Source of the DNA: Glandiceps talaboti | Lineage: Eukaryota; Hemichordata; Enteropneusta; Spengelidae | DNA: 64,000 nt | NCBI RefSeq assembly: GCF_964340395.1 | Contig: NC_135555.1 | Coordinates: forward strand, 5,251,001-5,315,000 | Direction of reading: 5' to 3' | In this document: positions 12,001 to 24,000 of the stretch, in pieces | How the letters are laid out: each line of letters opens with the position of its first letter | Position numbering within the stretch: the first letter of the stretch is position 1 | The notes under the pieces: model-generated | The model's input: only the letters and a program-made list of their open reading frames with translations | What the model was told of the DNA's origin: nothing | Database searches by the model: none | Translations under genes and position numbers: made by a program

Positions 12001-15000
12001 TAGTGGAAGCTGTAAGAGTGGCTGGTGTTGTTGCTGCTTCTGTGGTTGTTTCCAAGACTGTTGTGGGACTAGTAGTTGTGAGAGAAGATGTTGTCAATTC
12101 CTCCTCTGTAGTAGTTGGCACACTAGTAGTTGTTAGTATTGGTGCAGATGTCTCCAATTCTGTTGTTGTTGTTGCAGTAACAGTTGTTAGGCTTGGAGTT
12201 GTTGGTAAAGCAGAAGTTGTGGCCTCTTCTGTTGTTGTTGTTGCCAGGACTGTTGTCTTAGAAGGTGTTGTCGGTACAGTAGTTGTGAAATTGAATGTTG
12301 TGAACTCCGTTTCTACAGTGGTGGGCAAACCAGTTGTAGTAGTAACAGCAGGTTGTGATGTTTCAGCTGGAGTTGTTGTTGTCAAAACTGTTGTTGCACT
12401 ACGTGTTGTTGGCAAAGCAGTGGTTACATTCAAGTTAGTCAGTTCCGTCTGTGTGGTAGTTGGTATAGTGGAAGCTGTAAGAGTGGCTGGTGTTGTTGCT
12501 GCTTCTGTGGTTGTTTCCAAGACTGTTGTGGGACTAGTAGTTGTGAGAGAAGATGTTGTCAATTCCTCCTCTGTAGTAGTTGGCACACTAGTAGTTGTTA
12601 GTGTTGGTGCAGATGTCTCCAATTCTGTTGTTGTTGTTGCAGTAACAGTTGTTAGGCTTGGAGTTGTTGGAAAAGCAGAAGTTGTGGCCTCTTCTGTTGT
12701 TGTTGTTGCCAAGACTGTTGTCTTAGAAGGTGTTGTCGGTACAGTAGTTGTGAAATTGAATGTTGTGAACTCCGTTTCTACAGTGGTAGGGAAACCAGTT
12801 GTAGTAGTAACAGCTGGCTGTGATGTTTCAGCTGGAGTTGTTGTTGTCAAAACTGTTGTTGCACTAGGTGTTGTTGGCAAAGCAGTGGTTACATTCAAGG
12901 TAGTCAGTTCCGTCTGTGTGGTAGTTGGTATAGTGGAAGCTGTAAGAGTGGCTGGTGTTGTTGCTGCTTCTGTGGTTGTTTCCAAGACTGTTGTGGGACT
13001 AGTAGTTGTGAGAGAAGATGTTGTCAATTCCTCCTCTGTAGTAGTTGGCACACTAGTAGTTGTTAGTGTTGGTGCAGATGTCTCCAATTCTGTTGTTGTT
13101 GTTGCAGTAACAGTTGTTAGGCTTGGAGTTGTTGGTAAAGCAGAAGTTGTGGCCTCTTCTGTTGTTGTTGTTGCCAAGACTGTTGTCTTAGAAGGTGTTG
13201 TCGGTACAGTAGTTGTGAAATTGAATGTTGTGAACTCCGTTTCTATAGTGGTGGGCAAACCAGTTGTAGTAGTAACAGCAGGTTGTGATGTTTCAGCTGG
13301 AGTTGTTGTTGTCAAAACTGTTGTTGCACTAGGTGTTGCTGGCAAAGCAGTGGTTACATTCAAGGTAGTCAGTTCTGTCTGTGTGGTAGTTGGTATAGTG
13401 GAAGCTGTAAGAGTGGCTGGTGTTGTTGCTGCTTCTGTGGTTGTTTCCAAGACTGTTGTGGGACTAGTAGTTGTGAGAGAAGATGTTGTCAATTCCTCCT
13501 CTGTAGTAGTTGGCACACTAGTAGTTGTTAGTGTTGGTGCAGATGTCTCCAATTCTGTTGTTGTTGTTGCAGTAACAGTTGTTAGGCTTGGAGTTGTTGG
13601 TAAAGCAGAAGTTGTGGCCTCTTCTGTTGTTGTTGTTGCCAGGACTGTTGTCTTAGAAGGTGTTGTCGGTACAGTAGTTGTGAAATTGAATGTTGTGAAC
13701 TCCGTTTCTATAGTGGTGGGCAAACCAGTTGTAGTAGTAACAGCAGGTTGTGATGTTTCAGCTGGAGTTGTTGTTGTCAAAACTGTTGTTGCACTTGGTG
13801 TTGTTGGCAAAGCAGTGGTTACATTCAAGGTAGTCAGTTCCGTCTGTGTGGTAGTTGGTATAGTGGAAGCTGTAAGAGTGGCTGGTGTTGTTGCTGCTTC
13901 TGTGGTTGTTTCCAAGACTGTTGTGGGACTAGTAGTTGTGAGAGAAGATGTTGTGAATTCCTCCTCTGTAGTAGTTGGCACACTAGTAGTTGTTAGTATT
14001 TGTGCAGATGTCTCCAATTCTGTTGTTGTTGTTGCAGTAACAGTTGTTAGGCTTGGAGTTGTTGGTAAAGCAGAAGTTGTGGCCTCTTCTGTTGTTGTTG
14101 TTGCCAGGACTGTTGTCTTAGAAGGTGTTGTCGGTACAGTAGTTGTGAAATTGAATGTTGTGAACTCTGTTTCTACAGTGGTGGGCAAACCAGTTGTAGT
14201 AGTAACAGCAGGTTGTGATGTTTCAGCTGGAGTTGTTGTTGTCAAAACTGTTGTTGCACTAGGTGTTGTTGGCAAAGCAGTGGTTACATTCAAGGTAGTC
14301 AGTTCCGTCTGTGTGGTAGTTGGTATAGTGGAAGCTGTAAGAGTGGCTGGTGTTGTTGCTGCTTCTGTGGTTGTTTCCAAGACTGTTGTGGGACTAGTAG
14401 TTGTGAGAGAAGATGTTGTCAATTCCTCCTCTGTAGTAGTTGGCACACTAGTAGTTGTTAGTGTTGGTGCAGATGTCTCCAATTCTGTTGTTGTTGTTGC
14501 AGTAACAGTTGTTAGGCTTGGAGTTGTTGGTAAAGCAGAAGTTGTGGCCTCTTCTGTTGTTGTTGTTGCCGCCAAGACTGTTGTCTTAGAAGGTGTTGTC
14601 GGTACAGTAGTTGTGAAATTGAATGTTGTGAACTCCGTTTCTATAGTGGTGGGGAAACCAGTTGTAGTAGTAACAGCAGGTTGTGATGTTTCAGCTGGAG
14701 TTGTTGTTGTCAAAACTGTTGTTGCACTAGGTGTTGTTGGCAAAGCAGTGGTTACATTCAAGGTAGTCAGTTCTGTCTGTGTGGTAGTTGGTATAGTGGA
14801 AGCTGTAAGAGTGGCTGGTGTTGTTGCTGCTTCTGTGGTTGTTTCCAAGACTGTTGTGGGACTAGTAGTTGTGAGAGAAGATGTTGTCAATTCCTCCTCT
14901 GTAGTAGTTGGCACACTAGTAGTTGTTAGTGTTGGTGCAGATGTCTCCAATTCTGTTGTTGTTGTTGCAGTAACAGTTGTTAGGCTTGGAGTTGTTGGTA

Positions 15001-18000
15001 AAGCAGAAGTTGTGGCCTCTTCTGTTGTTGTTGCCAGGACTGTTGTCTTAGAAGGTGTTGTCGGTACAGTAGTTGTGAAATTGAATGTTGTGAACTCCGT
15101 TTCTATAGTGGTGGGCAAACCAGTTGTAGTAGTAACAGCAGGTTGTGATGTTTCAGCTGGAGTTGTTGTTGTCAAAACTGTTGTTGCACTAGGTGTTGTT
15201 GGCAAAGCAGTGGTTACATTCAAGGTAGTCAGTTCCGTCTGTGTGGTAGTTGGTATAGTGGAAGCTGTAAGAGTGGCTGGTGTTGTTGCTGCTTCTGTGG
15301 TTGTTTCCAAGACTGTTGTGGGACTAGTAGTTGTGAGAGAAGATGTTGTCAATTCCTCCTCTGTAGTAGTTGGCACACTAGTAGTTGTTAGTGTTGGTGC
15401 AGATGTCTCCAATTCTGTTGTTGTTGTTGCAGTAACAGTTGTTAGGCTTGGAGTTGTTGGTAAAGCAGAAGTTGTGGCCTCTTCTGTTGTTGTTGTTGCC
15501 AGGACTGTTGTCTTAGAAGGTGTTGTCGGTACAGTAGTTGTGAAATTGAATGTTGTGAACTCCGTTTCTATAGTGGTGGGCAAACCAGTTGTAGTAGTAA
15601 CAGCAGGTTGTGATGTTTCAGCTGGAGTTGTTGTTGTCAAAACTGTTGTTGCACTTGGTGTTGTTGGCAAAGCAGTGGTTACATTCAAGGTAGTCAGTTC
15701 CGTCTGTGTTGTAGTTGGTATAGTGGAAGCTGTAAGAGTGGCTGGTGTTGTTGCTGCTTCTGTGGTTGTTTCCAAGACTGTTGTGGGACTAGTAGTTGTG
15801 AGAGAAGATGTTGTCAATTCCTCCTCTGTAGTAGTTGGCACACTAGTAGTTGTTAGTGTTGGTGCAGATGTCTCCAATTCTGTTGTTGTTGTTGCAGTAA
15901 CAGTTGTTAGGCTTGGAGTTGTTGGTAAAGCAGAAGTTGTGGCCTCTTCTGTTGTTGTTGTTGCCAGGACTGTTGTCTTAGAAGGTGTTGTCGGTACAGT
16001 AGTTGTGAAATTGAATGTTGTGAACTCCGTTTCTATAGTGGTGGGCAAACCAGTTGTAGTAGTAACAGCAGGTTGTGATGTTTCAGCTGGAGTTGTTGTT
16101 GTCAAAACTGTTGTTGCACTTGGTGTTGTTGGCAAAGCAGTGGTTACATTCAAGGTAGTCAGTTCCGTCTGTGTGGTAGTTGGTATAGTGGAAGCTGTAA
16201 GAGTGGCTGGTGTTGTTGCTGCTACTGTGGTTGTTTCCAAGACTGTTGTGGGACTAGTAGTTGTGAGAGAAGATGTTGTCAATTCCTCCTCTGTAGTAGT
16301 TGGCACACTAGTAGTTGTTAGTGTTGGTGCAGATGTCTCCAATTCTGTTGTTGTTGTTGCAGTAACAGTTGTTAGGCTTGGAGTTGTTGGTAAAGCAGAA
16401 GTTGTGGCCTCTTCTGTTGTTGTTGTTGCCGCCAAGACTGTTGTCTTAGAAGGTGTTGTCGGTACAGTAGTTGTGAAATTGAATGTTGTGAACTCCGTTT
16501 CTATAGTGGTGGGGAAACCAGTTGTAGTAGTAACAGCAGGTTGTGATGTTTCAACTGGAGTTGTTGTTGTCAAAACTGTTGTTGCACTAGGTGTTGTTGG
16601 CAAAGCAGTGGTTACATTCAAGGTAGTCAGTTCTGTCTGTGTGGTAGTTGGTATAGTGGAAGTTGTAAGAGTGGCTAGTGTTGTTGCTGCTTCTGTGGTT
16701 GTTTCCAAGACTGTTGTGGGACTAGTAGTTGTGAGAGAAGATGTTGTCAATTCCTCCTCTGTAGTAGTTGGCACACTAGTAGTTGTTAGTATTGGTGCAG
16801 ATGTCTCCAATTCTGTTGTTGTTGTTGCAGTAACAGTTGTTAGGCTTGGAGTTGTTGGTAAAGCAGAAGTTGTGGCCTCTTCTGTTGTTGTTGTTGCCAG
16901 GACTGTTGTCTTAGAAGGTGTTGTCGGTACAGTAGTTGTGAAATTGAATGTTGTGAACTCCGTTTCTACAGTGGTGGGCAAACCAGTTGTAGTAGTAACA
17001 GCAGGTTGTGATGTTTCAGCTGGAGTTGTTGTTGTCAAAACTGTTGTTGCACTAGGTGTTGTTGGCAAAGCAGTGGTTACATTCAAGGTAGTCAGTTCCG
17101 TCTGTGTGGTAGTTGGTATAGTGGAAGCTGTAAGAGTGGCTGGTGTTGTTGCTGCTTCTGTGGTTGTTTCCAAGACTGTTGTTGGACTAGTACTTGTGAG
17201 AGAAGATGTTGTCAATTCCTCCTCTGTAGTAGTTGGCACACTAGTAGTTGTTAGTGTTGGTGCAGACGTCTCCAATTCTGTTGTTGTTGTTGTAGTAACA
17301 GTTGTTAGGCTTGGAGTTGTTGGTAAAGCAGAAGTTGTGGCCTCTTCTGTTGTTGTTGTTGTTGTTGTTGCCAAGATTGTTGTCTTAGAAGGTGTTGTCG
17401 GTACAGTAGTTGTGAAATTGAATGTTGTGAACTCCGTTTCTATAGTGGTGGGCAAACCAGTTGTAGTAGTAACAGCAGGTTGTGATGTTTCAGCTGGAGT
17501 TGTTGTTGTCAAAACTGTTGTTGCACTAGGTGTTGTTGGCAAAGCAGTGGTTACATTCAAGCTAGTCAGTTCTGTATGTGTGGTAGTTGGTATAGTGGAA
17601 GCTGTAAGAGTGGCTGGTGTTGTTGCTACTTCTGTGGTTGTTTCCAAGACTGTTGTGGGACTAGTAGTTGTGAGAGAAGATGTTGTCAATTCCTCCTCTG
17701 TAGTAGTTGGCACACTAGTAGTTGTTAGTGTTGGTGCAGATGTCTCCAATTCTGTTGTTGTTGTTGTTGCAGTAACAGTTGTTAGGCTTGGAGTTGTTGG
17801 TAAAGCAGAAGTTGTGGCCTCTTCTGTTGTTGTTGTTGCCAGGACTGTTGTCTTAGAAGGTGTTGTCGGTACAGTAGTTGTGAAATTGAATATTGTGAAC
17901 TCCGTTTCTATAGTGGTGGGCAAACCAGTTGTAGTAGTAACAGCAGGTTGTGATGTTTCAGCTGGAGTTGTTGTTGTCAAAACTGTTGTTGCACTAGGTG

Positions 18001-21000
18001 TTGTTGGCAAAGCAGTGGTTACATTCAAGGTAGTCAGTTCCGTCTGTGTGGTAGTTGGTATAGTGGAAGTTGTAAGAGTGGCTGGTGTTGTTGCTGCTTC
18101 TGTGGTTGTTTCCAAGACTGTTGTGGGACTAGTAGTTGTGAGAGAAGATGTTGTCAATTCCTCCTCTGTAGTAGTTGGCACACTAGTAGTTGTTAGTATT
18201 GGTGCAGATGTCTCCAATTCTGTTGTTGTTGTTGCAGTAACAGTTGTTAGGCTTGGAGTTGTTGGTAAAGCAGAAGCTGTGGCCTCTTCTGTTGTTGTTG
18301 TTGCCAGGACTGTTGTCTTAGAAGGTGTTGTCGGTACAGTAGTTGTGAAATTGAATGTTGTGAACTCTGTTGCTATAGTGGTGGGCAAACCAGTTGTAGT
18401 AGTAACAGCAGGTTGTGATGTTTCAGCTGGAGTTGTTGTTGTCAAAACTGTTGTTGCACTAGGTGTTGTTGGCAAAGCAGTGGTTACATTCAAGGTAGTC
18501 AGTTCCGTCTGTGTGGTAGTTGGTATAGTGGAAGTTGTAAGAGTGGCTAGTGTTGTTGCTGCTTCTGTGGTTGTTTCCAAGACTGTTGTGGGACTAGTAG
18601 TTGTGAGAGAAGATGTTGTCAATTCCTCCTCTGTAGTAGTTGGCACACTAGTAGTTGTTAGTATTGGTGCAGATGTCTCCAATTCTGTTGTTGTTGTTGC
18701 AGTAACAGTTGTTAGGCTTGGAGTTGTTGGTAAAGCAGAAGTTGTGGCCTCTTCTGTTGTTGTTGTTGCCAGGACTGTTGTCTTAGAAGGTGTTGTCGGT
18801 ACAGTAGTTGTGAAATTGAATGTTGTGAACTCCGTTTCTACAGTGGTGGGGAAACCAGTTGTAGTAGTAACAGCAGGTTGTGATGTTTCAGCTGGAGTTG
18901 TTGTTGTCAAAACTGTTGTTGCACTAGGTGTTGTTGGCAAAGCAGTGGTTACATTCAAGGTAGTCAGTTCCGTCTGTGTGGTAGTTGGTATAGTGGAAGT
19001 TGTAAGAGTGGCTAGTGTTGTTGCTGCTTCTGTGGTTGTTTCCAAGACTGTTGTGGGACTAGTAGTTGTGAGAGAAGATGTTGTCAATTCCTCCTCTGTA
19101 GTAGTTGGCACACTAGTAGTTGTTAGTATTGGTGCAGATGTCTCCAATTCTGTTGTTGTTGTTGCAGTAACAGTTGTTAGGCTTGGAGTTGTTGGTAAAG
19201 CAGAAGTTGTGGCCTCTTCTGTTGTTGTTGTTGCCAGGACTGTTGTCTTAGAAGGTGTTGTCGGTACAGTAGTTGTGAAATTGAATGTTGTGAACTCCGT
19301 TTCTATAGTGGTGGGCAAACCAGTTGTAGTAGTAACAGCAGGTTGTGATGTTTCAGCTGGAGTTGTTGTTGTCAAAACTGTTGTTGCACTTGGTGTTGTT
19401 GGCAAAGCAGTGGTTACATTCAAGGTAGTCAGTTCCGTCTGTGTGGTAGTTGGTATAGTGGAAGCTGTAAGAGTGGCTGGTGTTGTTGCTGCTTCTGTGG
19501 TTGTTTCCAAGACTGTTGTGGGACTAGTAGTTGTGAGAGAAGATGTTGTCAATTCCTCCTCTGTAGTAGTTGGCACACTAGTAGTTGTTAGTATTGGTGC
19601 AGATGTCTCCAATTCTGTTGTTGTTGTTGCACTAACAGTTGTTAGGCTTGGAGTTGTTGGTAAAGCAGAAGTTGTGGCCTCTTCTGTTGTTGTTGTTGCC
19701 AGGACTGTTGTCTTAGAAGGTGTTGTCGGTACAGTAGTTGTGAAATTGAATGTTGTGAACTCCGTTTCTACAGTGGTGGGCAAACCAGTTGTAGTAGTAA
19801 CAGCAGGTTGTGATGTTTCAGCTGGAGTTGGTGTTGTCAAAACTGTTGTTGCACTAGGTGTTGTTGGCAAAGCAGTGGTTACATTCAAGGTAGTCAGTTC
19901 CGTCTGTGTGGTAGTTGGTATAGTGGAAGCTGTAAGAGTGGCTGGTGTTGTTGCTGCTTCTGTGGTTGTTTCCAAGACTGTTGTGGGACTAGTAGTTGTG
20001 AGAGAAGATGTTGTCAATTCCTCCTCTGTAGTAGTTGGCACACTAGTAGTTGTTAGTGTTGGTGCAGACGTCTCCAATTCTGTTGTTGTTGTTGCAGTAA
20101 CAGTTGTTTGGCTTGGAGTTGTTGGTAAAGCAGAAGTTGTGGCCTCTTCTGTTGTTGTTGTTGTTGTTGTTGTTGCCAAGATTGTTGTCTTAGAAGGTGT
20201 TGTCGGTACAGTAGTTGTGAAATTGAATGTTGTGAACTCCGTTTCTACAGTGGTGGGGAAACCAGTTGTAGTAGTAACAGCAGGCTGTGATGTTTCAGCT
20301 GGAGTTGTTGTTGTCAAAACTGTTGTTGCACTAGGTGTTGTTGGCAAAGCAGTGGTTACATTCAAGGTAGTCAGTTCTGTCTGTGTGGTAGTTGGTATAG
20401 TGGAAGCTGTAAGAGTGGCTGGTGTTGTTGCTGCTTCTGTGGTTGTTTCCAAGACTGTTGTGGGACTAGTAGTTGTGAGAGAAGATGTTGTCAATTCCTC
20501 CTCTGTAGTAGTTGGCACACTAGTAGTTGTTAGTGTTGGTGCAGATGTCTCCAATTCTGTTGTTGTTGTTGCAGTAACAGTTCTTAGGCTTGGAGTTGTT
20601 GGTAAAGCAGAAGTTGTGGCCTCTTCTGTTGTTGTTGTTGCCAGGACTGTTGTCTTAGAAGGTGTTGTCGGTACAGTAGTTGTGAAATTGAATGTTGTGA
20701 ACTCCGTTTCTATAGTGGTGGGCAAACCAGTTGTAGTAGTAACAGCAGGTTGTGATGTTTCAGCTGGAGTTGTTGTTGTCAAAACTGTTGTTGCACTAGG
20801 TGTTGTTGGCAAAGCAGTGGTTACATTCAAGGTAGTCAGTTCCGTCTGTGTGGTAGTTGGTATAGTGGAAGTTGTAAGAGTGGCTGGTGTTGTTGCTGCT
20901 TCTGTGGTTGTTTCCAAGACTGTTGTGGGACTAGTAGTTGTGAGAGAAGATGTTGTCAATTCCTCCTCTGTAGTAGTTGGCACACTAGTAGTTGTTAGTA

Positions 21001-24000
21001 TTGGTGCAGATGTCTCCAATTCTGTTGTTGTTGTTGCAGTAACAGTTGTTAGGCTTGGAGTTGTTGGTAAAGCAGAAGTTGTGGCCTCTTCTGTTGTTGT
21101 TGTTGCCAGGACTGTTGTCTTAGAAGGTGTTGTCGGTACAGTAGTTGTGAAATTGAATGTTGTGAACTCCGTTTCTACAGTGGTGGGCAAACCAGTTGTA
21201 GTAGTAACAGCAGGTTGTGATGTTTCAGCTGGAGTTGTTGTTGTCAAAACTGTTGTTGCACTAGGTGTTGTTGGCAAAGCAGTGGTTACATTCAAGGTAG
21301 TCAGTTCCGTCTGTGTGGTAGTTGGTATAGTGGAAGTTGTAAGAGTGGCTGGTGTTGTTGCTGCTTCTGTGGTTGTTTCCAAGACTGTTGTGGGACTAGT
21401 AGTTGTGAGAGAAGATGTTGTCAATTCCTCCTCTGTAGTAGTTGGCACACTAGTAGTTGTTAGTGTTGGTGCAGATGTCTCCAATTCTGTTGTTGTTGTT
21501 GTTGCAGTAACAGTTGTTAGGCTTGGAGTTGTTGGTAAAGCAGAAGTTGTGGCCTCTTCTGTTGTTGTTGTTGCCAGGACTGTTGTCTTAGAAGGTGTTG
21601 TCGGTACAGTAGTTGTGAAATTGAATGTTGTGAACTCCGTTTCTATAGTGGTGGGCAAACCAGTTGTAGTAGTAACAGCAGGTTGTGATGTTTCAGCTGG
21701 AGTTGTTGTTGTCAAAACTGTTGTTGCACTAGGTGTTTTTGGCAAAGCAGTGGTTACATTCAAGGTAGTCAGTTCCGTCTGTGTGGTAGTTGGTATAGTG
21801 GAAGTTGTAAGAGTGGCTCGTGTTGTTGCTGCTTCTGTGGTTGTTTCCAAGACTGTTGTGGGACTAGTAGTTGTGAGAGAAGATGTTGTCAATTCCTCCT
21901 CTGTAGTAGTTGGCACACTAGTAGTTGTTAGTATTGGTGCAGATGTCTCCAATTCTGTTGTTGTTGTTGCAGTAACAGTTGTTAGGCTTGGAGTTGTTGG
22001 TAAAGCAGAAGTTGTGGCCTCTTCTGTTGTTGTTGTTGCCAGGACTGTTGTCTTAGAAGGTGTTGTCGGTACAGTAGTTGTGAAATTGAATGTTGTGAAC
22101 TCCGTTTCTACAGTGGTGGGCAAACCAGTTGTGGTAGTAACAGCAGGTTGTGATGTTTCAGCTGGAGTTGTTGTTGTCAAAACTGTTGTTGCACTAGGTG
22201 TTGTTGGCAAAGCATTGGTTACATTCAAGGTAGTCAGTTCTGTCTGTGTGGTAGTTGGTATAGTGGAAGCTGTAAGAGTGGCTGGTGTTGTTGCTGCTTC
22301 TGTGGTTGTTTCCAAGACTGTTGTGGGACTAGTAGTTGTGAGAGAAGATGTTGTCAATTCCTCCTCTGTAGTAGTTGGCACACTAAAAGTTGTTAGTATT
22401 GGTGCAGATGTCTCCAATTCTGTTGTTGTTGTTGCAGTAACAGTTGTTAGGCTTGGAGTTGTTGGTAAAGCAGAAGTTGTGGCCTCTTCTGTTGTTGTTG
22501 TTGCCAAGATTGTTGTCTTAGAAGGTGTTGTCGGTACAGTAGTTGTGAAATTGAATGTTGTGAACTCCGTTTCTACAGTGGTGGGCAAACCAGTTGTAGT
22601 AGTAAGAGCAGGTTGTGATGTTTCAGCTGGAGTTGTTGTTGTCAAAACTGTTGTTGCACTAGGTGTTGTTGGCAAAGCAGTGGTTACATTCAAGGTAGTC
22701 AGTTCTGTCTGTGTGGTAGTTGGTATAGTGGAAGCTGTAAGAGTGGCTGGTGTTGTTGCTGCTTCTGTGGTTGTTTCCAAGACTGTTGTGGGACTAGTAG
22801 TTGTGAGAGAAGATGTTGTCAATTCCTCCTCTGTAGTAGTTGGCACACTAAAAGTTGTTAGTATTGGTGCAGATGTCTCCAATTCTGTTGTTGTTGTTGC
22901 AGTAACAGTTGTTAGGCTTGGAGTTGTTGGTAAAGCAGAAGTTGTGGCCTCTTCTGTTGTTGTTGTTGCCAGGACTGTTGTCTTAGAAGGTGTTGTCGGT
23001 ACAGTAGTTGTGAAATTGAATGTTGTGAACTCCGTTTCTACAGTGGTGGGCAAACCAGTTGTAGTAGTAACAGCAGGTTGTGATGTTTCAGCTGGAGTTG
23101 GTGTTGTCAAAACTGTTGTTGCACTAGGTGTTGTTGGCAAAGCAGTGGTTACATTCAAGGTAGTCAGTTCCGTCTGTGTGGTAGTTGGTATAGTGGAAGC
23201 TGTAAGAGTGGCTGGTGTTGTTGCTGCTTCTGTGGTTGTTTCCAAGACTGTTGTGGGACTAGTAGTTGTGAGAGAAGATGTTGTCAATTCCTCCTCTGTA
23301 GTAGTTGGCACACTAGTAGTTGTTAGTGTTGGTGCAGACGTCTCCAATTCTGTTGTTGTTGTTGCAGTAACAGTTGTTAGGCTTGGAGTTGTTGGTAAAG
23401 CAGAAGTTGTGGCCTCTTCTGTTGTTGTTGTTGTTGTTGTTGCCAAGATTGTTGTCTTAGAAGGTGTTGTCGGTACAGTAGTTGTGAAATTGAATGTTGT
23501 GAACTCCGTTTCTACAGTGGTGGGGAAACCAGTTGTAGTAGTAACAGCAGGCTGTGATGTTTCAGCTGGAGTTGTTGTTGTCAAAACTGTTGTTGCACTA
23601 GGTGTTGTTGGCAAAGCAGTGGTTACATTCAAGGTAGTCAGTTCCGTCTGTGTGGTAGTTGGTATAGTGGAAGTTGTAAGAGTGGCTGGTGTTGTTGCTG
23701 CTTCTGTGGTTGTTTCCAAGACTGTTGTGGGACTAGTAGTTGTGAGAGAAGATGTTGTCAATTCCTCCTCTGTAGTAGTTGGCACACTAGTAGTTGTTAG
23801 TGTTGGTGCAGATGTCTCCAATTCTGTTGTTGTTGTTGTTGCAGTAACAGTTGTTAGGCTTGGAGTTGTTGGTAAAGCAGAAGTTGTGGCCTCTTCTGTT
23901 GTTGTTGTTGCCAGGACTGTTGTCTTAGAAGGTGTTGTCGGTACAGTAGTTGTGAAATTGAATGTTGTGAACTCCGTTTCTATAGTGGTGGGCAAACCAG

